DNA of 64,000 nucleotides from Gaiellasilicea sp963850995 (GTDB taxonomy: Bacteria; Actinomycetota; Thermoleophilia; Gaiellales; Gaiellaceae), in the NCBI GenBank assembly GCA_963850995.1, contig CAWKNQ010000014.1:251100-315099 (forward strand), read 5' to 3'. A model generated the notes under the pieces. That model was not told where the DNA came from. It did not search any database and saw only the letters and a program-made list of their open reading frames with translations. Positions 8,484 through 19,080 of this stretch are shown one piece after another. Every line of letters starts with the position of its first letter. The stretch's first letter is position 1. The position numbers were made by a program, and so were the translations under genes.

Positions 8484-8563
8484 CGACCCCTTCTTCACCC
8501 GACTTTGGAGCGGACTTCGTCCGTCCGCTCGTTTTTCGCAACGTTCGGAAGGAGAAGGGATTG

Positions 8564-11500
8564 ATGAAACGGATACTCGCGGTAGCTGCCGCGGCCGCCG
8601 GGCTCCTAGTGAGCACCGGTCAGGCTGCGGGGGCTACGGCGCCGGATGACCCTGCCGCCCAGGCGGCCGGTCAGGCTGCCGCAAGCGGCCAGGCTGCGGG
8701 GGCGCTCTCGGGTGCCTCCCAGAGTCAGCCGGCGAACCGCAACATCTCCGTTCGCGTCCTGAGTCCCGGCGACAATGGTGACGTCACGCAGTCGAACACC
8801 GTCAGCTCCAATGCGACGGCGGCGAATGCGAACCTCACCAGCCAGGACGCAGACCAGACGCAGAGCGGCTCGTGCGGTTGCGCGGGTGGCATTCAGGCGA
8901 TCGGGCAGGAGGCTGACAACGATCAGTCCGCGAAAGCCCTTTCGCTCGCCACCCAGCACGGCGCGAGCAACACGAACATCCCCGTGCGCGTACTCAGCCC
9001 GGGGGACAACGGCTCCGTCTCGCAGACGAACAGCGTCGATTCCGACGCGACCGCCGCGAACCTGAACGCCACAAGCCAGGACGCCGACCAGGAGGCCGGC
9101 GGCTCGGGCTTGCAAGCGATCGGGCAGGAAGCGGACAGCGAGCAGGATGCCTTTGCAGCATCGAAGGCCGAGCAGGCCGGCGCGAAGAACACGAATATCT
9201 CCGTTCGTGTTCTGAGCCCCGGGGACGACGGCTCGGTCGACCAGTCGAACAGCGTCGACTCGTCTGCGACGGCGGCGAACCTGAACCTGACCAAGCAGGA
9301 CGCGGATCAGGATCAGGGCGGCTCCGGCGGCGTGCAGGCGATCGGCCAGGAGGCGGACTCGGATCAGAAGGCGGCTGCACTGTCACTCGCCAGCCAGAAG
9401 GACGCGAGCAACACCAACATCCCGGTGCGTGTTCTCAGCAAGGGCGACAACGGTGACGTAGAGCAGTCGAACAGCGTCGACTCGTCGGCCACCGCCGCGA
9501 ACCTGAACGCGTTGAAGCAGGACGCGGACCAGGATCAGGGCGGCAAGGGCAAGGACGACAAGTGCTGTGAGTCCGGTGGCATCCAGGCGATCGGCCAGGA
9601 AGCCAAGAACGATCAGGACGCAGTTGCTGCGTCGGCAGCGTTCCAGAAGGGTGCGAGCAACACCAACACCCCGGTGCGCGTCGGCAGCAAGGGTGACGAC
9701 GGTGACGTGGATCAGACGAACAGCGTCGACTCCGATGCAACTGCGCTCAACGTGAACCTGACCAAGCAGGACGCCGATCAGGAGCAGGGTGGCGGCAAGG
9801 ATCACTGCTGCCCGTCTGACGGCATCCAGGCGATCGGCCAGGAGGCGAAGTCGGACCAGGACGCCACCGCGGTGTCCCTTGCAGCTCAGGAGTTCGGCCA
9901 CGGGAAGAAGGACTGTGGTTGCGGCTCCTCGGGCGGCAACGTCAACACGCCGGTGCGTGTTGACAGCAAGGGCGACGGCGGCAAGGTCGAGCAGTCCAAC
10001 TCCGTCGACTCCGACGCGACCGCTGCGAACCTGAACGCGCTCAAGCAGGACGCGGATCAGGATCAGGGCGGCTCCGGCGGGATCCAGGCGATCGGTCAGG
10101 AAGCGAAGAACGACCAGGACGCCTTCGCTCTGTCACTCGCCGCGCAGAAGGGTGCGAGCAACACGAACACCCCGGTGCGTGTCGACAGCAAGGGCGACGA
10201 CGGCAAGGTCGAGCAGGAGAACAGCGTCGACTCCGACGCGACCGCTGCCAACCTGAACCTGACCAAGCAGGATGCGGATCAGGATCAGGGCGGCAAGGGC
10301 AAGGACTGCGGCTGCCACTCGGACGGCATCCAGGCCATCGGCCAGGAAGCCAAGAGCGAGCAGGACGCAACTGCCCTTTCGGCCGCGCTGCAGTCCGGGG
10401 CGTCGAACAAGAACACCCCGGTGCGCGTCGACAGCAAGGGTCACGACGGCAAGGTCGACCAGTCGAACAGCGTCGACTCCGATGCGACCGCGCTGAACAT
10501 CAACCTGACCAAGCAGGACGCCGATCAGGACCAGTCGGGCTCCGGCGGGATCCAGGCGATCGGTCAGGAGGCAAAGTCGGATCAGGACGCGACCGCGGCC
10601 TCACTCGCAGCGCAGAAGGGTGCGAGCAACACGAACACCCCGGTGCGTGTGGACAGCAAGGGTGACGGCGGCAAGGTCGACCAGTCGAACAGCGTCGACT
10701 CCGATGCGACCGCGCTGAACCTGAACGCGTTGAAGCAGGACGCGGATCAGGATCAGGGCGGGAAGGGCGACAAGTGCGGCTGCTCGGGCGACGGCATCCA
10801 GGCGATCGGCCAGGAAGCCAAGAACGAGCAGGACGCAACTGCCCTTTCGGCCGCGTTCCAGTCCGGGGCGTCGAACAAGAACACCCCGGTGCGTGTCGAC
10901 AGCAAGGGTGACGACGGCAAGGTCGAGCAGTCGAACAGCGTCGACTCCGATGCAACGGCGCTGAACATCAACCTGACCAAGCAGGACGCCGACCAGGATC
11001 AGGGCAGCGGGCACGGCAAGGATCACTGCTGCTCCTCCGGCGGCATCCAGGCGATCGGCCAGGAGGCGAAGTCGGACCAGGACGCCACCGCGGTGTCCCT
11101 TGCAGCGCAGGAGTTCGGCCACAAGAAGGACAAGTGTGGTTGTGACTCGGGCGGCAACACGAACACGCCTGTGCGCGTTGACAGCAAGGGCGACGGCGGC
11201 AAGGTGGAGCAGTCCAACTCCGTCGACTCGTCGGCGACCGCGGCGAACCTGAACGCGCTCAAGCAGGATGCGGATCAGGATCAGTCCGGCTCCGGCGGGA
11301 TCCAGGCCATCGGTCAGGAAGCAGACAACGACCAGGACGCCTTCGCAGCCTCACTGGCCGCGCAGAAGGGTGCGAGCAACACGAACACCCCGGTGCGTGT
11401 CGACAGCAAGGGCGACGACGGCAAGGTCGACCAGTCCAACAGCGTCGACTCGGACGCGACCGCTGCCAACCTGAACCTGACCAAGCAGGACGCGGATCAG

Positions 11501-12617
11501 GATCAGGGCGGCAAGGGCGACAAGTGCGGCTGCTCGGGCGAAAGCATCCAGGCCATCGGCCAGGAAGCCAAGAACGAGCAGGACGCAACCGCTCTGTCGG
11601 CCGCGCTGCAGTTCGGGGCGTCGAACAAGAACACCCCGGTGCGTGTCGACAGCAAGGGCGACGACGGTGACGTCGATCAGTCCAACAGCGTCGACTCGGA
11701 CGCAACGGCACTGAACGTCAACCTGACCAAGCAGGACGCCGACCAGTACCAGGGTGGCAGCAAGGATTGTGGCTGCCACGACGGGATCGGCATCCAGGCG
11801 ATCGGCCAGGAGGCAAAGAACGACCAGGACGCCGCAGCTCTCTCGTTCGCGCTCCAGGCCGGGGCGAGCAACAAGAACACCCCGGTCCGCGTGGACAGCA
11901 AGGGCGGCGGCGGCGACGTCGACCAGTCGAACAGCGTCGACTCGGATGCGACGGCGGCGAACCTGAACGCGCTCGAGCAGGATGCGGATCAGGATCAGTC
12001 CGGCGGCGCGGGGATCGCCATCCAGGCGATCGGCCAGTCGGCGAAGAACGAGCAGGGGGCGCTTGCCCTGTCCGCCGCGCTGCAGTTCGGCGCGTCGAAC
12101 AGCAACACCCCCGTGGCCGTCGACAGCAAGGGTGGCGGCGGCGACGTCGATCAGTCCAACAGCGTCGAGTCGGATGCAACGGCGCTGAACCTCAACCTGA
12201 CGAAGCAGGATGCGGATCAGGATCAGGGCAGCAAGCGCGACAAGGAATGCGGCTGCCATGACGCGATCGGCATCCAGGCGATCGGCCAGGAGTCGAAGTC
12301 GGAGCAGGGCGCACTCGCCGCCTCGTTGGCCATCCAGGCCTTCGGTCACGGCAAGTGCGGCTGCCCCTCGGGCGGCAACAGCGAATACGCCCGTGGGCGT
12401 CGACAGCAAGCGTGGCGGCGGCGACGTCGACCAGTCCAACAGCGTGAGCTCGTCAGCTCTGGCGCTGAACCTGAACGCGCTCTTCCAGGACGCGGATCAG
12501 GATCAGTCCAGCGGCGGCGGGATCCAGGCGATCGGACAGTCGGCGAAGAACAGCCAGTTCGCGCTCGGCCTGTCGGCGGCGCTGCAGTTCGGCGCGAGGA
12601 ACGCCAATAGGAGGTAG
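8564..12617 (+). CDS. Secreted 16-unit repeat protein with Cys-rich linkers; last unit frameshifted
   Basis: About 1,350 residues. Signal peptide about residues 1-24 (MKRILAVAAAAAGLLVSTGQ). From about residue 58 the protein is sixteen units of 70-95 residues. Each has a core NTPVRVDSKGDDGKVDQSNS, then SDATAANLNLTKQDADQDQG, a linker, and IQAIGQEAKSDQDATALS. Nine linkers contain CGC or CC with Lys/Asp/His; the others are plain Gly/Ser. The regularly spaced Q, N and A residues suggest a beta-solenoid or curlin-like amyloid fold, and the acidic Asn/Asp runs could bind calcium; both are inferences. ATG 8564 follows a strong GGAAGGAGAAGGG. One extra base near 12380 puts the last unit in another frame (stop 12617); uncorrected, the main frame runs to 12610. 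Confidence 0.85.
8730..12603 (+). repeat. Sixteen in-frame tandem repeats with five-unit higher-order periodicity
   Basis: Units of about 210-285 bases repeat in phase with the codons. Units 5, 10 and 15 share an unusual extra linker (EFGHGKKDCGCGSSGG, EFGHKKDKCGCDSGG, AFGHGKCGCPSGG), so a five-unit block seems to have been duplicated, giving three blocks and one final unit. The first units (NISVRVLSPG) are the most divergent and resemble the protein at 6780. Confidence 0.85.
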
Positions 12618-12641
12618 CTAGAACGCGATGAGACAGGCGTA

Positions 12642-12675
12642 GCCCCGCAGGTCGGCTCCAACCGGCCTGCGGGGC
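12642..12675 (+). terminator. Intrinsic terminator after the 16-repeat gene
   Basis: GCCCCGCAGG pairs with CCTGCGGGGC, with an extra CGG/CCG step towards the loop, 24 bases after the stop. No clear T run follows, which is common at this GC content. Confidence 0.6.
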
Positions 12676-12688
12676 CAGGCGCCACCGA

Positions 12689-12717
12689 TTGACACGCAAT
12701 CGAAACCGCAGTAGCTT
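12689..12717 (+). promoter_or_regulatory. Sigma-70-type promoter of the 12745 gene
   Basis: TTGACA (12689-12694) and TAGCTT (12712-12717) are 17 bases apart, giving a start near 12724 and a leader of about 20 bases. The -35 box is a perfect consensus. Confidence 0.55.
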
Positions 12718-12744
12718 CGAGACAGCCCGGAAGAGTGGGGGGAC

Positions 12745-13305
12745 ATGGCAGCAGACGGGGCAAGGTCGTCACTGCGGCGAATCTGCACTCCGGCGGGAGG
12801 CGTGCTCCTGCTTTCTCTCGTTCTCGCCGGGTCCGCCGCCGCGGCGCCCGCGCCAGACCCGCCGCCTCTCGCCGTGACCCCCGAGGCGCCGCAGCCGGAG
12901 CCCGCTCCTGCGAAGCCCTCGCCCGCGCCGGTCGTCCGGCAGCGGCCGGTGGAGCAGGCGCCGGTCGTTGCACCCACCGTCGCACCGCCCGCGCCGGTGG
13001 TCGAGACCGTCGTCGTCACGCGGGAGGAACCGGCGCAGCCGGCCGCCGCTCCGGCGAAGGAGAAGAAGCCAGTGGCGAAGAAGGCCGCGGCCGTGAAGCC
13101 GAAGCCCAAGCCGAAGCCCGCCGTGACACGCATCGCGATTCCGCATGACCGGAGCCCGGTGCCGCTCGTGGCGCTGATCCCGTCCGTCGAGGAGCTCGAC
13201 CGCGAGATGCTCGCCCTCGCCGGCGCGGGTCTCGCGTTCGTCGCGCTCGGCGGCGCGGTCGTGCTGCTCGCCGCGCGCCGCGAGCTCGAGGGGCTCGTCC
13301 GATGA
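12745..13305 (+). CDS. Exported Pro/Ala/Lys-rich protein with C-terminal transmembrane helix
   Basis: 186 residues from an ATG preceded by GTGGGGGGAC. Signal peptide about 1-34 (GGVLLLSLVLAGSAAAA). Residues 35-125 are a disordered Pro/Ala/Val linker that ends in a Lys-rich stretch (KEKKPVAKKAAAVKPKPKPK). A C-terminal helix (LALAGAGLAFVALGGAVVLL) about residues 155-178 is followed by a short Arg/Glu tail. No enzyme domain is seen. The layout fits a protein anchored at the membrane and spanning the wall. The next gene starts inside its last codons (ATG 13302), so it is probably co-expressed with the Ig-repeat protein and may help anchor or present it. Confidence 0.7.
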   Translation: MAADGARSSLRRICTPAGGVLLLSLVLAGSAAAAPAPDPPPLAVTPEAPQPEPAPAKPSPAPVVRQRPVEQAPVVAPTVAPPAPVVETVVVTREEPAQPAAAPAKEKKPVAKKAAAVKPKPKPKPAVTRIAIPHDRSPVPLVALIPSVEELDREMLALAGAGLAFVALGGAVVLLAARRELEGLVR

Positions 13306-14850
13306 AGGTGCTGGTCGGGCTCCTCGCCGCCTGCGCCTTCTTCGTTGCTGGCGCCGGCCGCGAACGCCCACCACAGCATCAATTTCGCGCTGGTCGGAAC
13401 GGCCGGGACCAACGGCTGGTACCGCAGCAACGTCACGATTCAATGGCAGATGAGCCATCCCGGCGACATCACCGGGTCGTCGGGGTGCGAGCCCGGCACG
13501 CAGGTGACAAGCGAAGGGGTGAACTCGCGTATGTGCTCCGCGACCGCCGGCGACCACACCGTGAACCTCAGCGTCACGGTGCGGATCGACAAGACGGTAC
13601 CGACCGTCACCGGAGGCGCTCCGGCCCGCGCGCCGGACTCGAGCGGTTGGTACAACAAGCCGGTCGCGGTCGCCTTCGGCGGCAGCGACGCGGTATCCGG
13701 GCTGGCGGGGTGCTCTGCTCCGACATACGCCGGCGCCGACGGCGGACCTGTCTCGGTGGCCGGCACGTGCACCGACGTGGCCGGCAACGTCGGCTCCGGC
13801 GGATTCGCACTCAACTACGACGCGACGCCACCGTCCGCCAGCGTCTCCGCGACGCGTGCGCCTGACTCGAACGGCTGGTACAACCATCCGGTCGAGATCG
13901 CCGCTAGCGGAGGCGATGCGACGTCCGGTCTCGCCGGGTGCTCGGCTCCGTCGTACGCGGGTCCCGACAGCGGCTCCGCCACGGTCGGGGCGACCTGCTC
14001 CGATCGGGCGGGCAACAGCGCCACCGCGACGATGAGCCTTCGGTACGACTCCACGGCCCCCTCGGTCAGCGGAAATCCCGACCGCGCGCCCACCGGCGGC
14101 TGGTACCGGAAACCCTTCAACGTCAGCTTCGCGGGCGCGGACGCGCTCTCGCGCGTTGCCTCGTGCACCGGGTCGGTCCAGTACAAGGGGCCTGACGGCC
14201 CCTCGGCATCGGTGAAGGGAAGCTGCACGGACGCCGCCGGGAACTCAGCCGAAGGGACCTTCGGGTTCAAGTACGACGCGACCGCGCCCAAGCTCGCCAA
14301 GCCGAGAGTCGAGCGCGGCAAGAACCTCGTGCGGCTCGTCTGGCAACGCCCCGCCGACTTCGCCTCGGCGAGCATCGTCCGCAGGCCCGGCCTGAAGGGG
14401 AAGCGCACCACGGTCGTCTACCGCGGCAAGGGTGGAAGCTTCGCGGACAGAACTGTGAAAGAGGGCGTTCGCTACCGCTACGAGCTCAGGGTCGTCGACA
14501 TCGCCGGCAACGTCTCCGGACGGGTGCTGACGGCGTCGTCCCGGCTGCCGCTCTACCGGCCGGAGGCGGGGGCGAGAGTGCGGGCGCCCGTCTCGCTCGC
14601 GTGGGATGCGCAGCCCGGTGCGCGCTTCTACAACGTCCAGATGTATCGGAACGGGACCAAGGTACTGAGCCTCTGGCCGGCGAAGGCGCTCTTGCGCCTC
14701 GGCCGGACGTGGCGCTACGCCGGGAAGACGCAGCGGCTCCAGCCCGGGCGCTACGTCTGGTACGTCTGGCCGGCGCAGGGCACGCTCGAACGGCCGGTCT
14801 TCGGCCGCCGGATCGGCAGCAGCTCGTTCGTCGTCAGAGGAGGCGCCTAG
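13302..14850 (+). CDS. Secreted Ig-like repeat protein (four NGWY/CTDxAGN repeats plus two Fn3-like domains); signal peptide frameshifted
   Basis: About 515 residues if corrected. ATG 13302 starts a signal peptide (MKVLVGLLAACAFF) but stays in the wrong frame. From about 13345 the adjacent frame continues LLAPAANAHHSINFALVG, which matches the paralogue at 14899, so one extra base near 13340 is implied. The mature part has an N-terminal HHSINF module and three repeats of about 75 residues, each with NGWYxxPV, SGLAGCSAP, GPD and CTDxAGN motifs; paired Cys may form a disulfide. Two Fn3-like domains end the protein (ATVVYRGKG-type region and SLAWDAQPGARFYNVQMYRN). Likely a surface adhesin or glycan-binding protein; the ligand is unknown. 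Confidence 0.75.
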
Positions 14851-14898
14851 AGACGCAACCCGTCTCGTGACTCGAGAGCAGGGAGAGTGCAGACCGGC

Positions 14899-15498
14899 AT
14901 GGCAGAACCCAGGGGTCGGATCGGCACTGCGGCGCTGAGGCTGACGCGACTGTTCGTCGTTGCGGTGATGTTCGCGCTCGTGGGGGCGCCGACCGCCGCT
15001 GCTCATCACAGCATCAACTTCGCGCTCGTCGGCACGTTGGGGACGAACGGGTGGTACCGCAGCAACGTCACGATCCAGTGGCAGATGAGTCATCCGGGCG
15101 ACATCACCGCTTCGTCCGGATGTGAGCCGGGCACGCAGGTGACGAGCGAAGGGCTGAGCACGCGTACGTGTTCGGCCACAGCCGGCGACCACACGGTGAA
15201 TCTCAGTGTCAACGTGCGGATCGACAAGACGCTTCCGATCAATCTCACCGGGACTGCGGCGAGGCCGCCCGACTCGAATGGCTGGTACAGACAGCCGGTC
15301 GGCGTGTCCTTCACGGGCACCGACGCCGTCTCGGGCATCGCCAACTGCGTCGGGAGCTCGTACAACGGCCCGGACTCGGCGACCGCGGCGGCGCCGGGCA
15401 GCTGCACGGACGTGGCCGGAAACACGAGCAGCGGCTCGTTCGGGCTCGCTTACGACTCCACCGCGCCGACTCCTACCGCGTTCGAGCCGGGCGCCTGA
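14899..15498 (+). CDS. N-terminal open fragment of the long Ig-repeat gene
   Basis: This part reads without interruption: signal peptide (TRLFVVAVMFALVGAPTAAA), HHSINF module and one full NGWY repeat. It then stops at 15498 just after YDSTAPTPTAFEPGA, where the next repeat continues in another frame. ATG 14899 follows CAGGGAGAG; GTG 14887 is an alternative start. Confidence 0.6.
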   Translation: MAEPRGRIGTAALRLTRLFVVAVMFALVGAPTAAAHHSINFALVGTLGTNGWYRSNVTIQWQMSHPGDITASSGCEPGTQVTSEGLSTRTCSATAGDHTVNLSVNVRIDKTLPINLTGTAARPPDSNGWYRQPVGVSFTGTDAVSGIANCVGSSYNGPDSATAAAPGSCTDVAGNTSSGSFGLAYDSTAPTPTAFEPGA

Positions 15499-17152
15499 TG
15501 CCAACGGCTGGTACCGGGCCCCGTTGACGATCTCGTTCGCCCAGGCGCCCGGGGACATTTCAGGGCCGGGCTCGTGTAGCGCGTCGGTCGGCTATTCCGG
15601 ACCGGACGCAGCGAGCGTGTCGCGCTCCGGCACGTGTACCGATCGGGCGGGGAACACGAGTGGCCCGGTCGCGTTCGGGTTCAAGTACGACGCGACGCCG
15701 CCGTCGGCGCGTCGCGGCGCCGGATCGGGCGCCGAACGCGAACGGTTGGTACCGGAGCTCGGTGCGGATCTCGTTCGCGCAGGCGGCGGGTGACCTCTCG
15801 GGGCCGGACACGTGTAGCGCGCCTGATCGACTACTCCGGGCCCGGACGCAGCCGCGATGTCTCGCGTTCGGGACGTGTACGGATAAGGCCGGGAACACGA
15901 GCGCGGCGGCGGCGTGTGACGTTCAAGTACGACGCGACCGCGCCGGCGCAGTCGACGGCACGCTGGCCCGCGGCGCCCGATGCGAACGGCTGGTACAACC
16001 AGCCGGTCACGCTGAGCTGACGGGGCCGATGCGGCCTCCGGCGTCGACTCGTGCGCTCGCCCGAGCTATACGGGGCCGGACGGAGCGCGACGGACCGTGT
16101 CCGGCTCGTGCACCGACCGGGCGGGGAACGTCGAGCGCCGGCGACGGCGACGCTCAACTACGACGCGACGCGCGCCGACGGCGACCGCGGTCGCTGAGCC
16201 GGGCTCCGAACGGAACGGCTGGTTCAACGGCGCCGTTGACGGTCTCGTTCGTCGCAGGTGCCGGAGGACGTCTCGGGCCCGGGCTCGTGCAGCGCGTCGG
16301 TCGGCTACTCGGGGCCGGACGCGGCGTCGCGTGTCGCGGTCTGGGCACGTGCACGGACCAGGCGGGGAACACGAGCGCACCCGGCGACGCCGACGATCAA
16401 GTACGACTCGACGCCGCCCGTCGGCGCTCGCGGCGCCGGACCGGCCGCCGAACGCGAACGGGTGGTATCGGCAGCCGGTGCGGTCTCGTTCGCGCAGGCG
16501 GCCGGCGACCTCTCGGGGCCGGACACGTGTAGCGGCGCCTGCTGGCTACTCGGGGCCGGACGCAGCGGACGTCTCGCGCTCGGGCACGTGTACGGATAGG
16601 GCGGGCAACACGAGCGCGCCGGCGTCGCTGACGTTCAGGTACGACGCGACCGCGCCGGCGCAGCGACCGGCGACGTCTGGCACGGGGCGCCGACGCGAAC
16701 GGCTGGTACAACGGCACGCCCGGTGGCGCTGAGCTGACGCGGATGTCGGACGCCACTTCCGGCGTCGACGCGTGTACACGCCGACCTATACAGCGGCCCG
16801 GACGGAGCGACGACGGCAGCGGTCGCGGCACGTGCACGGACAGGGCGGGGAACATGAGCGCTCCGGCGCTCCGCAGCTCAAGTACGACGCGACCGCGCCG
16901 ACGGCGGTCGCCGTCGGTGAGCCCGGGCTGCCGAACGCGGACGGGTGGTACCGCGCGCCGTTGACGATCTCGTTCACGCAGGCTCGCAGGGGACGTCTCG
17001 GGCCCGGGCTCGTGCAGCGCGTCGGTCGGCTACTCGGGGCCGGACGCGGCCTCGGCGTCGCGTGTCTGGGACGTGCACGGACCTGGCGGGGAACCCGAGC
17101 ACCCCCGCGGCCCTGACCTTCAAGTACGACGCGACGCCGCCGTCCGCCTCGG

Positions 17153-17890
17153 GTGGCTGGAGCGGCCGCCCGACTCGAACGGGTGGTACAACCAGCCGGT
17201 CGCGCTCGGCGTCTCGGCCAGGATGCAACCTCCGGGATCGCCTCCTGCTCCGGCCCGACGTACTCGGGGCCGGACGGCCCGAACCAGACGATCACCGGCT
17301 CCTGCACCGACCGGGCCGGGAACACGAACTCGAACGTGACCGCGTCGCTGAAGTACGACGCGACGCGCCCGACGGCGTCGGGCTCGCTCGCGCGCGGCCC
17401 GGACGCGAACGGCTGGTACAACCAGCCGGTCGCCTTCGCCCTCAACGGGACGGACGCGACGTCGGGGATCGCTTCCTGCGGCGGCGGCTACGGCGGCCCT
17501 GACGGGACCTCGCGCACGGCCTCCGGCAACTGCACCGACGTCGCCGGGAACCTGAGCGGCCCGGTGACGGCGACGATCAACTACGACGCGACGCCTCCGT
17601 CGACGACGAGCTCCCTCGCTCGCGCCCCGGATGCGAACGGCTGGTACAACCAGCCGGTCGCGCTGAACGTGAGCGGGTCCGACGGCATGTCCGGGCTCGC
17701 CTCGTGCTCGGGCGCGACCTACTCGGGCCCGGACGGCGCCGCGCAGCAGGTGGCGGGCGTCTGCACGGACCAGGCAGGGAACAGTGTCCCGGCAGTTGCG
17801 ACGCTCAGGTACGACGCGACGCCGCCTTCGACGTCGGCGCAGTCCCGGACCGCGGCGACGGCGGCTGGTACCGCGAGGCCGTCACCGTGA
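17153..17890 (+). CDS. Internal open fragment with three intact Ig-like repeats
   Basis: From about 17220 this frame reads continuously through three repeats that each contain NGWYNQPVA, YSGPDG and CTDxAGN. It has no real start of its own and is part of the gene spanning 14899-19077. The frame is lost near 17850, where the next repeat (GGWYREAVT) continues in the frame that ends at 19077. Confidence 0.4.
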   Translation: MAGAAARLERVVQPAGRARRLGQDATSGIASCSGPTYSGPDGPNQTITGSCTDRAGNTNSNVTASLKYDATRPTASGSLARGPDANGWYNQPVAFALNGTDATSGIASCGGGYGGPDGTSRTASGNCTDVAGNLSGPVTATINYDATPPSTTSSLARAPDANGWYNQPVALNVSGSDGMSGLASCSGATYSGPDGAAQQVAGVCTDQAGNSVPAVATLRYDATPPSTSAQSRTAATAAGTARPSP

Positions 17891-19077
17891 GGTTCGTGGG
17901 CGCGGACGCCGCCTCGGGCGTGTCCGCGTGCACGGCTCCCGCGACGTACTCCGGGCCGGATACCGGCGGAGCGACGCTGGCCGGAAGTTGTGCGGACGCC
18001 GCCGGGAACTCGAGCTCGGCGGCCTTCACCGTCAAGTTCGATGCGACCGCCCCGGGCGTGAGCGCGGGGCTCGACGAGCGGGACCGGACGCGAACGGCTG
18101 GTACAACCGACCGGTCGGCGTCGTCGCGAGCGGATCGGACTCGATGTCCGGTGATCGCCTCGTGCACCGCGCCGTCGTACTCGGGACCGGACACCGCCGG
18201 CGTCTCCCTCAGCGCGACCTGTGTAGACAACGCCGGCAACGTCAGCGGCGCCGCCAGCGTCTCGCTCAAGTACGACGCGACCGCGCCCACCCTCGCCACC
18301 TCGGCCGACCGGCAGCCCGACGGCGGCGGCTGGTACCGGCGCCCGCTCACCGTCAGCTTCGCCGGCGCCGACGCGACCTCGGGCATCGCGTCGTGCACCG
18401 CGCCCGTGCGATACACGGGGCCGGACCGAGTCAACGGCTCAGCCGCCGGAACCTGTAGCGATGCCGCCGGCAACGCTGCGGACGGCGCGTACGTCTTCCG
18501 CTACGACGGGACCTCGCCTTCGCTGAGCAGGGCGGCCGTGCGGCTGGCGAACGGCGTGGCGACGATCACGTGGGTTAGGTCGGCCGACGTCGCCTCTCTC
18601 CAGATCGTCCGCACGCCCGGTCGCAACGGCGCACGCTCGACCGTCGTCTACCGCGGCGCCGGGAGGAGCTTCGCCGACCGGACGGTCCGGAACGGCGTCA
18701 AGTACGCCTACGAGCTGGTCGCCGCCGACGCGGCGGGGAACCTCGCCCGGGCGGCGGTGACGGCGACGCCGCGCCCGGCGCTCTACCGGCCGGCCGCCGG
18801 CGCCACAGTCCAGGCGCCGGTGACGCTCGCCTGGGAGCCGGTGACGGGCGCGCGCTTCTACAACTTCCAGCTGCGCCGGGACGGCGTGAAGGTCATGAGC
18901 ACATGGCCGCGGTCGGCAACGCTGACGCTCCCCAGAACCTGGCGCTTCGCCGGCAAGCGCTACGCGCTGGAGCCCGGCGTCTACACCTGGTGGGTCTGGG
19001 CCGCGCGCGGGACGCTGGCGCAGCCGCAGTACGGCCGCCCGCTCGGCTCGAGCCGCTTCGTCGTCAAGGGCCGGTAA
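17704..19077 (+). CDS. C-terminal open fragment of the long Ig-repeat gene
   Basis: The repeat frame is entered near 17860. Two compensating shifts scramble about 25 residues near 18070-18150, and the frame then runs cleanly through the last repeat and both Fn3-like domains to the stop. The final 200 residues align throughout with the end of the 13302 protein. The first ~50 codons of this open frame are out of phase and not real. Confidence 0.55.
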   Translation: MLGRDLLGPGRRRAAGGGRLHGPGREQCPGSCDAQVRRDAAFDVGAVPDRGDGGWYREAVTVRFVGADAASGVSACTAPATYSGPDTGGATLAGSCADAAGNSSSAAFTVKFDATAPGVSAGLDERDRTRTAGTTDRSASSRADRTRCPVIASCTAPSYSGPDTAGVSLSATCVDNAGNVSGAASVSLKYDATAPTLATSADRQPDGGGWYRRPLTVSFAGADATSGIASCTAPVRYTGPDRVNGSAAGTCSDAAGNAADGAYVFRYDGTSPSLSRAAVRLANGVATITWVRSADVASLQIVRTPGRNGARSTVVYRGAGRSFADRTVRNGVKYAYELVAADAAGNLARAAVTATPRPALYRPAAGATVQAPVTLAWEPVTGARFYNFQLRRDGVKVMSTWPRSATLTLPRTWRFAGKRYALEPGVYTWWVWAARGTLAQPQYGRPLGSSRFVVKGR

Positions 19078-19080
19078 CGC

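Larger units (their letters stand above)
14899..19077 (+). pseudogene. Long Ig-like repeat protein (about 15 NGWY repeats plus Fn3-like C-terminus), broken by many frameshifts
   Basis: Read across frames, this is one gene of about 1,390 codons and a paralogue of the 13302 gene. It has the same HHSINFALVG N-terminus, fourteen further NGWY repeats of about 76 residues, and the same C-terminal pair of Fn3-like domains (SLQIVRTPGRNGARSTVVYR, FYNFQLRRDGVKVMSTWP). The reading frame changes at least once in nearly every repeat between about 15480 and 17200, and again near 17850 and 18070-18150, always by one base. The residues on either side of each break still fit the repeat consensus, so the protein was intact recently or the sequence has indel errors. 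Confidence 0.7.

Noticed and set aside
8730..12600. Tandem repeats resembling a CRISPR array
   Set aside because: The units are 210-285 bases, stay in codon phase and encode one signal-peptide protein; there are no short conserved repeats with unrelated spacers and no cas genes.
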